In this document: piece after piece, positions 28,104 through 36,361 of the stretch
How positions within the stretch are numbered: position 1 is the stretch's first letter
Layout of the letters: every line of letters begins with the position of its first letter
Source of the DNA: Bacillus sp. EB106-08-02-XG196
Lineage (GTDB): Bacteria > Bacillota > Bacilli > Bacillales > Cytobacillaceae
Length of the DNA: 64,000 nucleotides
Assembly (NCBI RefSeq): GCF_013396335.1
Contig: NZ_JABWSY010000001.1
Span: 248,001-312,000, forward strand
Direction: 5' to 3'
Position numbers and translations under genes: made by a program
The notes under the pieces: generated by a model
Database searches by the model: none
What the model saw: only the letters and a program-made list of their open reading frames with translations
Told to the model about the DNA's origin: nothing

Positions 28104-28873
28104 ATCCATTAATTGAACTTAAAAACATTCGCTATCAGGCAAATTCAAAAAGTATTCTAGCCATCCCTCATTTTCAGATTCAAGATGGGGAATTCCTTGG
28201 AATTATGGGACCCAATGGTGCTGGTAAAAGTACCCTGCTTAAAGTAATGGCCATGCTTGACAGTATTAGTGGTGGCGAGATTTTATACCGCGGGCAAGCC
28301 GTTCCTAATGGAACTCCCTCACTTGAACTGCGGAGGAAATTCTCCGTCGCCTTACAGCAATCGTTACTGCTAGAAGGCTCTGTTTTTCAAAACATTGCAA
28401 TTGGACTTAAGCTCAGAAAGGTTCCAAAGGCAGTTATTAAAGAAAAGGTAACTTTGTGGATGGAGCAGTTTCAAATCAGTCATTTGGCAAAAAAAAATGC
28501 TCATTTTCTTTCAGGTGGTGAGGCGCAGCGTGTAAACCTCGCAAGAGCGATGATTGTCGAGCCAGAAATACTTTTTCTTGATGAACCCTTTTCAGCATTA
28601 GATTTTCCAACAAAAATTAAATTAATGGATGACTTTAAAGGAATTATTGAAGGTTCAGGAACGACAACCGCCTTCGTTAGTCATGACCTGATGGAAATCA
28701 ATTATCTAACGAATACTCTGGTGATTATTGTAAGTGGAGAAATCAAGCAGTATGGACCTACACAACGAGTCCTTGAACATCCCAATTCAGCGACTTCTCC
28801 TTTCCTAAATGAATGGAAGAAATTCTATCCCTTACACGCTGACAACCAAAAGCCGCTATCCCTAATGAGATAG
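28100..28873 (+). CDS. tupC: Tungstate ABC transporter ATP-binding protein
   Basis: A 257-residue ATPase with Walker A GPNGAGKST (about 37-45), signature LSGGEAQRVNLARA (about 138) and Walker B ILFLDEPFSALD. It powers TupAB import. The last seven codons form one side of the terminator hairpin at 28851-28878, so the end of the protein (KPLSLMR) is partly dictated by the RNA structure. Confidence 0.93.
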   Translation: MNPLIELKNIRYQANSKSILAIPHFQIQDGEFLGIMGPNGAGKSTLLKVMAMLDSISGGEILYRGQAVPNGTPSLELRRKFSVALQQSLLLEGSVFQNIAIGLKLRKVPKAVIKEKVTLWMEQFQISHLAKKNAHFLSGGEAQRVNLARAMIVEPEILFLDEPFSALDFPTKIKLMDDFKGIIEGSGTTTAFVSHDLMEINYLTNTLVIIVSGEIKQYGPTQRVLEHPNSATSPFLNEWKKFYPLHADNQKPLSLMR

Positions 28874-28878
28874 CGGCT
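28851..28878. terminator. Bidirectional terminator embedded in the end of tupC
   Basis: AGCCGCTATC and GATAGCGGCT form a perfect 10-bp stem with an 8-nt loop; the tupC stop codon lies inside the right arm. A-rich left flank and T-rich right flank allow use by tupC and by the convergent kinase gene. Confidence 0.9.
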
Positions 28879-28883
28879 CTATT

Positions 28884-30260
28884 TTAATCGTCTTCCTCCG
28901 GAAACCAAAGAATGATACTTGTACCCTTGTTTTTTCTGCTTTTAACTTTAATGATCCCTTTATGCGCTTCCATTAATGCTTTTACAATTGAAAGGCCAAT
29001 TCCGGCTCCGCCTGTTTTTCGATCTCGTGATTTATCGCCGCGATAAAAGCGTTCAAAGATATGCGGAATATCATCCTCTGCCATACCGGATCCCTCATCC
29101 TCGATTTTGAAACCAACATACCCCTCTTTTTCAGTTAAAATGGATATGGTTACATTCTTTCCTTCTGGCGTATATTTTAGAGCATTATTCAACACGTTGG
29201 AGAGGATTTGCATTAAACGGTCCTTGTCTGCAGGGAAAAGCAGTTCCTTTTCGGGCTCTTCGATATGAAGCTGTACACCCTTTTGTTTAAACAGTGGTAA
29301 AAACATTTCCCATAATGCTAAAAGAACATTACCTGCCTCTACCTCTACTTTTTCCAATCTAATTTGTGGATTTTCGGCTGCAAGCAGCTTCTCAAGCTCA
29401 TTCACCAGCCTAACTAATCGCATGAGCTCTTCATGACTTGATTGTAATCGTGCAGGTGTTGGCTCCCATATCCCATCCTGGTAGGCCTCAATTTGACTTC
29501 TTAACGTGGCAAGCGGTGTCCGGAGTTCATGAGCTAAATCCCCAGTAAATTGTTTTCTTAACATTTCACCCTTTGCCAAGGATTCTGCTAGATTATTAAA
29601 CGAAATCGCAAGCTGTTTAACCTCTGTGGGTAAACCAGTTAACGGAATCCTAATCGATAGATTATGCTGCTGCAGTTCATTTGCTGCAAAAGAAACTTTA
29701 TTTAATCCAGAGGTTAGTTTTTTAGAAAATAACATACTAAATAGAATCGATAACAAGATTGTTAAACAAACAGCAGCATAAATGTATAACTGAATCGTTT
29801 GTAAAAAATTGTACTCATCATCAATTAAGCCTACAGGGTAAATTGCTTCAAGTTTACCAATCACTTTATTGTCTACTCTCAGAGTATAGGAGGAAGAATG
29901 CCACTCCTCTTCATTAGGCTCGGGTTCGGTCAACCCTAGGCTATTCAAGTAACCAACAATATTTGAGGTCCCCATTTGCAATTGACCACGGTTATCATAC
30001 AAATCGAAATAAAGCTGATCGGTCATTGCATGCTCATGGAGGAAACCAAAAACCGGGTCCCTGGTAAAATGTCCATTTTTCTGATAGCCCTTTTCAATCT
30101 CATTGATGATTCTATCAATCTTCTTATCTCGGTTACGATCTAGATAATTCTTGAAACTCTCTTCAAATCCCCACTGCATAAAAAAGCTGACAAAGAGTAT
30201 TCCAATCATCGAGCTAAGTAGAAGATAAAAGAGAATTTTAGACCGCAGTGTTTGAAACAT
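28884..30260 (-). CDS. Membrane sensor histidine kinase (BaeS-like)
   Basis: A 458-residue kinase with two transmembrane helices (about residues 10-30 and 157-179) flanking an extracytoplasmic domain of about 125 residues, then HAMP, a HisKA domain with phospho-acceptor His244 in GDLAHELRTPL, and a HATPase with NALKYTPEG, DEGSGM and GGAGIGLSIVK motifs. It overlaps the response-regulator gene by 23 bp and forms a pair with it. The stimulus is unknown; nothing next door (tup genes are convergent, floT is separate) names it. Confidence 0.92.
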   Translation of the reverse strand: MFQTLRSKILFYLLLSSMIGILFVSFFMQWGFEESFKNYLDRNRDKKIDRIINEIEKGYQKNGHFTRDPVFGFLHEHAMTDQLYFDLYDNRGQLQMGTSNIVGYLNSLGLTEPEPNEEEWHSSSYTLRVDNKVIGKLEAIYPVGLIDDEYNFLQTIQLYIYAAVCLTILLSILFSMLFSKKLTSGLNKVSFAANELQQHNLSIRIPLTGLPTEVKQLAISFNNLAESLAKGEMLRKQFTGDLAHELRTPLATLRSQIEAYQDGIWEPTPARLQSSHEELMRLVRLVNELEKLLAAENPQIRLEKVEVEAGNVLLALWEMFLPLFKQKGVQLHIEEPEKELLFPADKDRLMQILSNVLNNALKYTPEGKNVTISILTEKEGYVGFKIEDEGSGMAEDDIPHIFERFYRGDKSRDRKTGGAGIGLSIVKALMEAHKGIIKVKSRKNKGTSIILWFPEEDD

Positions 30261-30948
30261 CTAGTACCCCTCCAAATTTGTACCCCATCCCAAATACGGT
30301 CAGGATAAACAGCGGCTGCCTAGAATCCAACTCGATTTTTTTTCGAAGGTTTTTAATATGGGTATCGACGCTTCGCTCATAGCCCTCGTAATACATTCCT
30401 TCATCCTGGATTTTTTCGAGTAAATCCATTCGGCTGTATACTCTTCCCGGATTAAGTGCCATATTGGTAAGCAGTTTATATTCAATCGGTGTCAAAATAA
30501 CATCCTGACCCTTAACCGTTACTTCTTTTTTACTGAGGTCAATTGCCAGTTTTTTATTATTGAATTCAATCCGCTCTACTTTCTCTGTTTTCTTTACTCT
30601 TCTGAGGATAGCTTGAACCCTTACCACTACTTCCCGCGGGCTAAATGGCTTTGTTAGATAATCATCCGCGCCCATAACAATTCCGTTTATGCGATCATCT
30701 TCCGCAGACTTAGCCGTCAGCATCAGAATGGGGACATCTGATTCTTTTCTTACTAAGCGGCATACCTCTTCTCCGGAGATATCCGGCAGCATTAAATCTA
30801 GTACAATTAAATCTGGATTTATTGTTTTAGCCTTTTTCAAGGCGTCTATTCCATTATCAGCACAATGAATTTCATAGCCTTCTCTTTCGAGGTAGGCTTC
30901 GAGAACTTCTAGTATTCTTTTTTCATCATCAACTAGTAATATTTTCAT
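30238..30948 (-). CDS. Response regulator, OmpR/PhoB family
   Basis: About 236 residues. The start is placed at the ATG at 30948 because GGGAG lies 8 bp upstream, while the GTG three codons earlier is too close to that site. Receiver domain with acidic DDE near residue 7-9, phospho-acceptor Asp in VLDLMLPD (about residue 51), Lys in LTKPFSPRE; winged-helix C-terminal domain with RSVDTHIKNLRKKIE. Partner of the kinase downstream. Three 11-bp direct repeats upstream (31000-31032) look like its own binding site. Confidence 0.93.
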   Translation of the reverse strand: MKILLVDDEKRILEVLEAYLEREGYEIHCADNGIDALKKAKTINPDLIVLDLMLPDISGEEVCRLVRKESDVPILMLTAKSAEDDRINGIVMGADDYLTKPFSPREVVVRVQAILRRVKKTEKVERIEFNNKKLAIDLSKKEVTVKGQDVILTPIEYKLLTNMALNPGRVYSRMDLLEKIQDEGMYYEGYERSVDTHIKNLRKKIELDSRQPLFILTVFGMGYKFGGVLDVSNTAV

Positions 30949-30999
30949 CGTTCTCACTCCCTTAACTATAATATATCATGTTGGGGAATGGCTTTTTTC

Positions 31000-31032
31000 A
31001 TCTTCACAAATTCATCACAACTTCTTCATAAC
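31000..31032 (-). promoter_or_regulatory. Three 11-bp direct repeats upstream of the response-regulator gene
   Basis: On the minus strand GTTATGAAGAA, GTTGTGATGAA and TTTGTGAAGAT follow each other without gap, 11 bp each. OmpR/PhoB-type regulators bind tandem repeats with an 11-bp period. A TATATT -10-like hexamer lies about 24 bp downstream, so this is a likely autoregulatory activator site. Confidence 0.65.
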
Positions 31033-31147
31033 ATCTACAATATTTCTCAATAAGATGTACCTGTAGCAATGAAAGAGTTCTTAATTCTCTAAGGTTTATA
31101 CATGGTATTAACCAACTTGCTCCTCCCAATTTTAATCTCTCTTTTTT

Positions 31148-31177
31148 ACATATGGGTTCCCCCGCGGGAGCCCTTAT
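31148..31177 (+). terminator. Orphan plus-strand terminator-like hairpin
   Basis: GGGTTCCC and GGGAGCCC (one G-T pair) around a short GC-rich loop are followed by TTATTTTTTT on the plus strand only. No plus-strand gene ends here: both neighbours are on the minus strand. Confidence 0.6.
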
Positions 31178-31228
31178 TTTTTTGCATAAAAATGGCCATT
31201 ATCAATTTCTGATAAGGACCCTTTTTGT

Positions 31229-32743
31229 TTAGTCTTCGGTTTTTTTGATTGTGTCTGTGAGTTCTTCGATGCTTCGTTTTACGTTTCCTTTTCCTGAATA
31301 GTTCTCGATTAGTTCTTTTACATCTATTCCACTTGATGCTTTTAATGATTCTTGGAGAGTGGCCATTAGATTTGTTGCATAACCGGTAATTTTATTGGCT
31401 CCGCCATTCTCACCTGAACTACCAGTATCTACTACAGTAATTTTATCAATATTAGCAAGCGGGCTGGCTACTTGCTTCGCATATTCAGGAAGCATTTTCA
31501 TGATCATGTCTAAGATAGCGGCCTGACCGAATTGTTCGAAGGCTTCAGCAATCTTTTCCTTCGCTTCCGCTTCTGCCAAACCTTTTAGACGAATAATCTC
31601 TGCCTCTGCAGTACCTTGTGCCTTTTGGGCCTCCGCTTTGGATAAACCATCTAGGCGAACACGTTCTGCCTCCGCTTTTGCCATTGCTTCAATACGATAT
31701 TTATTCGCTTCAGCATCTGCCATTTGTTTAGCTTTATTTGCAGCTGCAGCCTGCTCAACGGAGTATCGATCCGCATCGGCTTTTTTCTTCACTTCAGAAT
31801 CGTATTGACGTTCACGGCGCAGAATTTCTTTTTCTTCTAATTCGATTTGTTTCTGTCTTTCAATAATTTTTATTTGCATTTCCTGCTCCGTAACTTCCTG
31901 CTTCGACCTTGCACTTTCCAATTCATAGGCCATGTCAGCACGTGCTTTTGCACTGTCTTGTTCACGGCGGAACTCTGCAACTTTTAACTGATTAATTTTT
32001 TCTGCTTCAGCAATTTCAGTAGCACGCTCTAATTCAGAACGCTTTGCTTCCTTTGCTGCCTCTGCTCTTTTAATCCTAGTTTCCTTATCAGCTTCAGCCG
32101 TTGCAATATCAGCATCACGTTTAACTTGGGCAATTCTAGGTTTACCAAGGGAATCTAAGTATCCATTTTTATCGCGGACATCTTTAATCGTAAATGAAAC
32201 AATCACTAATCCCATTTTCGCCAAATCCTGTGAAGCGACTCTTTGAACCTCTTGTGAGAATTTATCGCGGTTTTTATAAATCTCCTCCACTGTCATCGAA
32301 CCGAGGATGGAGCGTAAATGTCCCTCAAGAACTTCCTTTGCTTCATTTTCTCGATCTTCCTTCGCCTTTCCAAGGAATTGTTCCGCAGCCGTGGCGATTT
32401 CACTAATTGAACCGCCAATTTTTATGATTGCGACACCATCTGCCATAACAGGTACACCTTGCTCTGTATACACTTCAGGTGTTGTTACCTCAAGCTTGCT
32501 TGAAAGCAGGCTAAGCGGTTTTGCCTGTTGAAACACCGGTAGAATGAAGCTACCGCCGCCGCGAATGATTTTAATTTTATTTCCTGATTCATCCACATGT
32601 ACACTGCCGTTTCCTAAGAAACTTCCCGTCACAATCAGTGCCTCATCCGGCCCAGCTGTCCGATACTTCGTGATAAAAACACCAATTAAAGCGATTAAAA
32701 TAAATGCAACAACCCCAATAACAATCCAAAAACTTAATTCCAT
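31229..32743 (-). CDS. floT: Flotillin-like protein FloT
   Basis: A 504-residue SPFH-domain protein. One N-terminal membrane segment (about residues 5-24), the SPFH/Band-7 domain (about 30-190, IIRGGGSFILPVFQ), then a long coiled coil very rich in Ala, Glu and Lys (about 200-390, many AEAEK/EAEKI repeats), and a C-terminal oligomerisation tail. It scaffolds membrane microdomains and affects kinases, secretion and wall synthesis. It pairs with the NfeD protein upstream (13-bp gap), as yuaF-floT in B. subtilis. The third gene yuaI is missing; floT ends at a region with no further minus-strand gene before the two-component pair. Confidence 0.95.
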   Translation of the reverse strand: MELSFWIVIGVVAFILIALIGVFITKYRTAGPDEALIVTGSFLGNGSVHVDESGNKIKIIRGGGSFILPVFQQAKPLSLLSSKLEVTTPEVYTEQGVPVMADGVAIIKIGGSISEIATAAEQFLGKAKEDRENEAKEVLEGHLRSILGSMTVEEIYKNRDKFSQEVQRVASQDLAKMGLVIVSFTIKDVRDKNGYLDSLGKPRIAQVKRDADIATAEADKETRIKRAEAAKEAKRSELERATEIAEAEKINQLKVAEFRREQDSAKARADMAYELESARSKQEVTEQEMQIKIIERQKQIELEEKEILRRERQYDSEVKKKADADRYSVEQAAAANKAKQMADAEANKYRIEAMAKAEAERVRLDGLSKAEAQKAQGTAEAEIIRLKGLAEAEAKEKIAEAFEQFGQAAILDMIMKMLPEYAKQVASPLANIDKITVVDTGSSGENGGANKITGYATNLMATLQESLKASSGIDVKELIENYSGKGNVKRSIEELTDTIKKTED

Positions 32744-32756
32744 ATAGCCAACCTCC

Positions 32757-33290
32757 CTATAGTAAGTACTTCTCTATTTCTTGATGAGAGCTAACTTGGA
32801 GCACCCCATCTTTTATATCAACCACAAGCACATTCGTGCCATTATCAATCTGAACACGATCAAAGCTTGTCGCTGGTTTTGCAATTCTTCCGCTTATACT
32901 TTCTATCATAACTTCACCATAACCGTCTGTCGGAATCGCAGTAATCACGGTTCCAATCCTGCCTCTTAAATCACTTTCTTTGTATACCAGTGATTCTTCG
33001 GCATTCGACAATGGGATTAGAATAAAAACATTTAACAAAGTAACAAGTATGAAGGCAATAACAGCTGATATCCCTAAAATTGCTAGATAATGTAATGCAG
33101 TAAGCTTCTCAAATAAATACCCGCTTGCCGAAAAAATAGTGACAAACGCAAAGATAATAACTGGATTAAGAAAATCTGGTCCATCGAAATGAACAACGTC
33201 TGCAAAGAATTCATACAAAATGGTTAAAATACCTGAACCAATTAATCCATATAAATAAATCGTTTCTAATGGCAGATTGAATACTTCCAT
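32757..33290 (-). CDS. yuaF: NfeD-family membrane protein YuaF
   Basis: About 177 residues. The start is the ATG at 33290 (MEVFNLPLE) with AAGGGAGTGGTG upstream; the longer open frame has no site. Three hydrophobic helices (about residues 8-30, 40-62, 68-95) precede a C-terminal OB-fold domain of the NfeD type (GRIGTVITAIPTDGYGEV). Partner of FloT in the same operon; in B. subtilis this operon belongs to the envelope-stress sigma-W regulon, but I could not identify a clear sigma-W promoter here. Confidence 0.88.
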   Translation of the reverse strand: MEVFNLPLETIYLYGLIGSGILTILYEFFADVVHFDGPDFLNPVIIFAFVTIFSASGYLFEKLTALHYLAILGISAVIAFILVTLLNVFILIPLSNAEESLVYKESDLRGRIGTVITAIPTDGYGEVMIESISGRIAKPATSFDRVQIDNGTNVLVVDIKDGVLQVSSHQEIEKYLL

Positions 33291-33410
33291 CGGCACCACT
33301 CCCTTCCTTATGTATTCAACATTAATACGATTCAATAAATGGAAAAGTTTCACATTTATAATAAAATTTTACTCGAGTAATAAAAAAAAAGCTTTGACCA
33401 AAAAGATACA

Positions 33411-33440
33411 ACCGCAAGCCCCTACATTCATGTATGCGGT
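33411..33440 (+). repeat. Left-end hairpin of the IS605-type element
   Basis: ACCGCA pairs with TGCGGT and the inner TACAT with ATGTA, with AGCCCC bulged on the 5' side. This bulged hairpin is the form TnpA recognises at element ends. TTGAC at 33394-33398, 12 nt upstream, is a candidate target/TAM sequence. Confidence 0.65.
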
Positions 33441-33540
33441 AAGGTTATATTTTTATAGAACGAATGTTCCTAAAACAGTTGTATTCGTTTTATTCATTTG
33501 ATATGATAAGTATAATATGATAAGTCTAATACATTATTAA

Positions 33541-33922
33541 AGTAATAGTAACGTAGTATATTCATGCAAGTATCATGTAGTTTGGTGTCCTAAATATAGA
33601 AGAAGTGTATTGATAGATGGAGTAGATGAACGACTTAAATTTATTTTATTTGAGGTTGCAGAAGAGACGCATTCTAAAATACTTGAAATGGAGATTATGT
33701 TCAATCATGTCCATCTTCTGGTAGAATGCGATCCCCAGTTTGGTATAAATAAATTAATAAGTATGATGAAAGGAAGAAGTTTTCGTTACCTCCGCAGCGA
33801 ATTCCCATGGTTAAAAAGTAGAATCCCTTCCCTATAGACGAATAGCTATTTTGTTTACACTGTTGGTGGGTACCACACTTGATATAGTAAAACAGTACAT
33901 AGAAAATCAAAAAGGAGTGTAA
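33541..33922 (+). pseudogene. tnpA: IS200-type Y1 transposase TnpA, inactivated
   Basis: Recognisable TnpA text runs from NVVYSCKYHVVWCPKYRRS through the HUH metal motif FNHVHLLVE to FPWLKSRIPSL. Three defects are visible. A stop TAA stands where the N-terminus should begin and no good start remains. A TAG at 33835 replaces the usual Trp codon. An extra G at 33868-33870 shifts the frame before the last helix. Repairing both downstream changes restores GGTTLDIVKQYIENQKGV, which contains the catalytic tyrosine. The true stop is the TAA at 33920, five bases before tnpB. Confidence 0.85.
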
Positions 33923-33926
33923 AGCC

Positions 33927-35342
33927 ATGTCAACATCAAAAGATCGAACACCCTCTTTTATTGCGACGATTCGTCTAAAAACGGAGAAGAAGGCAGAAAA
34001 GCAGTTTTTGGTGATGTCAGACTGTGCAAGACAACTTTACAATGCTTGTTTAGGGGAAAGTTTGAAGAGACTTAGAGGTATTCAATCTACTGAATTGTAT
34101 AAGGAGACGGTTCAATTATCTAAAACTTCGGAAGCGGATATTGAAAAACGTCGAACGAACTTCAAACATCTGAATGATACATATGGTTTTACCGACTATT
34201 CCATTCAATCTTTCGGGACCAAAACGAAAAATGATTCAAAGTTTATTACCGAACATTTAGGGACGCACATCTGTCAAAAAATCGCTACCAGAGCCTTTAA
34301 AGCTGTTCAAAAGTTGGCCTTTAAGAAAGCCAAAAAGGTATGGTTTAAACGAAAAGGTGAGTATGTTTCTTTAGAAGGAAAAAATAACAAAACATTTCTT
34401 ACCTACTCTAATGGTTATGTTTTTGTCGGTAAAAGCCTCTCGATGAGATGCTTAATCGATCCTAAAGATCAATGGATGCAGCACGCCTTAAAGCAAAGAA
34501 TAAAATATTGTCGGTTGATTAAAAAGGAAGTAAAGGGAAAAAATCGGTTTTATGTTCAACTAGTTTTGGAAGGACATCCATATCGAAAATGTAATTTAGG
34601 ACAGGAAATGATTGGACTAGATGTTGGTCCTTCCACCATTGCGATTGTATGGGAATCAAAAGCTGAATTAAAGGAATTTTGTCAGGAAGTTGTTTTTCTT
34701 GATAAAGAAAAAAGAAGAAAAAATCGCAAATTAGATCGACAGCGTCGAGCAAATAATCCAAATCATTATGAAAGCAATGGCGTTGTGAAAAAAGAGAAAA
34801 AGAAATGGATCAACTCCAAAAACTACATAAAAACTCGTTCAGAACTCAGAGAATTGGAACGAAAGATAAAAGAAGTTAGAAAACATCTCCATGGTCGAGA
34901 TACCAATCAAATCCTTCAACTAGCCTCTTCCATTCAAACAGAAAAACTCTCCTATAAAGCATTTCAAAAAATGTTTGGCAAAAGCATAGGTAGAAAAGCT
35001 CCAAGTATGTTTATGAAAATGTTAAAACGAAAAGTTGTAGCACAAGGTGGAATATTCCGAGAATTCCCTACCCACTCCACAAAGCTATCTCAGACCTGTC
35101 ATTGTGGTGCAATAAAGAAAAAAAGACTAAAAGACCGCTGGCATATTTGCGAATGCGGTGTCACGGCACAACGGGATTTGTACAGTGCTTTTCTAGCAAG
35201 GTATGTAGCTAAAAACAATCGTTTAGCAAAAAAAGTAGCGGAAAATGATTGGGAACAACTCTCCATTGTTTTGAATGATTGTGTAACGAATTTGAAAAAA
35301 ATGAAGCCAGTAAGAAAATTCATATCCACATTTGGTTTATAA
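33927..35342 (+). CDS. tnpB: RNA-guided nuclease TnpB (IS605 OrfB family)
   Basis: 471 residues. The RuvC triad is complete: Asp232 in GLDVGPSTIAIV, Glu339 in IQTEKLS, Asp417 in AQRDLYSAF. The zinc ribbon has Cys391/393 and Cys408/410 as two CxC pairs, in place of the commoner CxxC. The N-terminal half is the wedge/REC part, Lys-rich. It is larger than the roughly 400-residue compact TnpBs. GGAG precedes the start. TnpB proteins cut DNA guided by an RNA made from the element's right end, which helps keep the element in the genome. Uninterrupted, unlike tnpA. Confidence 0.93.
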   Translation: MSTSKDRTPSFIATIRLKTEKKAEKQFLVMSDCARQLYNACLGESLKRLRGIQSTELYKETVQLSKTSEADIEKRRTNFKHLNDTYGFTDYSIQSFGTKTKNDSKFITEHLGTHICQKIATRAFKAVQKLAFKKAKKVWFKRKGEYVSLEGKNNKTFLTYSNGYVFVGKSLSMRCLIDPKDQWMQHALKQRIKYCRLIKKEVKGKNRFYVQLVLEGHPYRKCNLGQEMIGLDVGPSTIAIVWESKAELKEFCQEVVFLDKEKRRKNRKLDRQRRANNPNHYESNGVVKKEKKKWINSKNYIKTRSELRELERKIKEVRKHLHGRDTNQILQLASSIQTEKLSYKAFQKMFGKSIGRKAPSMFMKMLKRKVVAQGGIFREFPTHSTKLSQTCHCGAIKKKRLKDRWHICECGVTAQRDLYSAFLARYVAKNNRLAKKVAENDWEQLSIVLNDCVTNLKKMKPVRKFISTFGL

Positions 35343-35593
35343 ATCCTTTGAGATTAGAAGGTTAAATCTCTCGGTGCAGACGTACCCCGAAGCAGTCAAT
35401 AAGTTGTGAGAGGCAAGGGAATCCGAGCCCATGTAAATAGTCGTGTTTCGATTATTTGCATTAGAACGATTTCGGCTGTAGAAGCCTTTTAAACCGAAGT
35501 GAAGTCCCTCTTCTAGATAGAATACTAGAAGAGGGAAGAGCCTAGGTTGATTGAAGGTGGAACCCCCTCCATTATGGATGGGAGAACGTCAGT
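35343..35593 (+). ncRNA. Candidate TnpB guide RNA (omega/reRNA) scaffold at the right end
   Basis: The 250 bp after tnpB have no gene but several hairpins: a perfect 11-bp stem CCCTCTTCTAG/CTAGAAGAGGG (35507-35536) and the terminal CCC-TCCAT/ATGGA-T-GGG hairpin (35565-35582). In the IS605 group the reRNA covers the tnpB 3' end and the right end, and its guide is the flanking DNA, here beginning about 35594. Location and structure are seen; the RNA itself is inferred from the family. Confidence 0.5.
35565..35582 (+). repeat. Right-end hairpin of the IS605-type element
   Basis: CCC, TCCAT, loop T, ATGGA, bulged T, GGG form the imperfect hairpin expected near the right end. It is followed by AGAACGTCA, where the element probably ends. 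Confidence 0.6.
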
Positions 35594-35606
35594 TTTGCCA
35601 TAGCAC

Positions 35607-36341
35607 TTATTGAATCTTATTTAAAAATTTTCTTGTCCGTTCCTCTTTTGGATTGGTGAATATTTCTTCTGGTTTGTTCCTTTCAACCACAACACCTTGA
35701 TCCATAAAGATAACCTCATCTGCAGCTTCTCTTGCAAAGCGCATTTCATGTGTTACGACAATCATCGTCATCCCTTCATTGGCAAGGTCCTTCATGACTT
35801 TTAGCACTTCACCCACCAGCTCAGGGTCAAGAGCTGAAGTCGGTTCATCAAACAGCATAACCTCTGGCTCCATTGCCAATGCTCTTGCAATCCCTACCCT
35901 TTGCTGCTGCCCCCCTGAGAGCTGTACAGGGTAATAATCCATTTTATCCCCCAGCCCTACCTTTTCTAATAAGGTCTGGGCTTTTTTACGAGCGCTTTCC
36001 TTATTCTCATTTTTTACAATTACAGGCCCCTCCATCACATTTTCAAGAGCTGTTTTATGAGGGAATAAGTTATAGCTTTGAAACACCATACCCGTTAATC
36101 GGCGAAAGGCTGCAATGTTTTTCTTCGGTACAGCACCTGAGAAATCAAGTGTTTGGCTCTCGATCGAAATAACGCCTTTCGTTGGTGTTTCTAATACATT
36201 TAAGCATCGAAGCATGGTTGTTTTTCCTGAGCCGGATGGTCCAATCACTACTACTACATTGCCCTTATCTACCTCTAAATCAATCCCTTTTAGAACCTCT
36301 AACTTTCCGAATTGCTTATATAATCCTTGTATGGAAATCAA
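35607..36341 (-). CDS. Polar amino-acid ABC transporter ATP-binding protein (TcyN/GlnQ-like)
   Basis: About 244 residues. The likely start is the TTG at 36341 (protein [11 protein letters not shown]), 8 bp after AAGGGAGGG; the longer open frame reaches into the permease gene and lacks a site. Walker [10 protein letters not shown], signature [14 protein letters not shown], Walker [14 protein letters not shown]. Forms an importer with the permease and binding protein just upstream. The genes resemble the Bacillus cystine systems (TcyABC/TcyLMN) more than glutamine ones, by overall feel only. Confidence 0.88.
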   Translation of the reverse strand: MISIQGLYKQFGKLEVLKGIDLEVDKGNVVVVIGPSGSGKTTMLRCLNVLETPTKGVISIESQTLDFSGAVPKKNIAAFRRLTGMVFQSYNLFPHKTALENVMEGPVIVKNENKESARKKAQTLLEKVGLGDKMDYYPVQLSGGQQQRVGIARALAMEPEVMLFDEPTSALDPELVGEVLKVMKDLANEGMTMIVVTHEMRFAREAADEVIFMDQGVVVERNKPEEIFTNPKEERTRKFLNKIQ

Positions 36342-36361
36342 CGTTAGGACCCTCCCTTCTA

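Larger units (their letters stand above)
33399..35593 (+). mobile_element. IS200/IS605-type insertion sequence (decayed tnpA, intact tnpB)
   Basis: About 2.2 kb, without terminal inverted repeats, as expected for this group. The left end has a bulged hairpin at 33411-33440 and the right end one at 35565-35582. Between them lie a tnpA remnant, an intact tnpB, and a noncoding 3' segment. TnpA has lost its catalytic tyrosine, so self-mobilisation would need a TnpA in trans. Ends are set from the hairpins and are approximate. It is inserted between yuaF and an amino-acid ABC transporter, 14 bp from the latter's stop. Confidence 0.85.
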
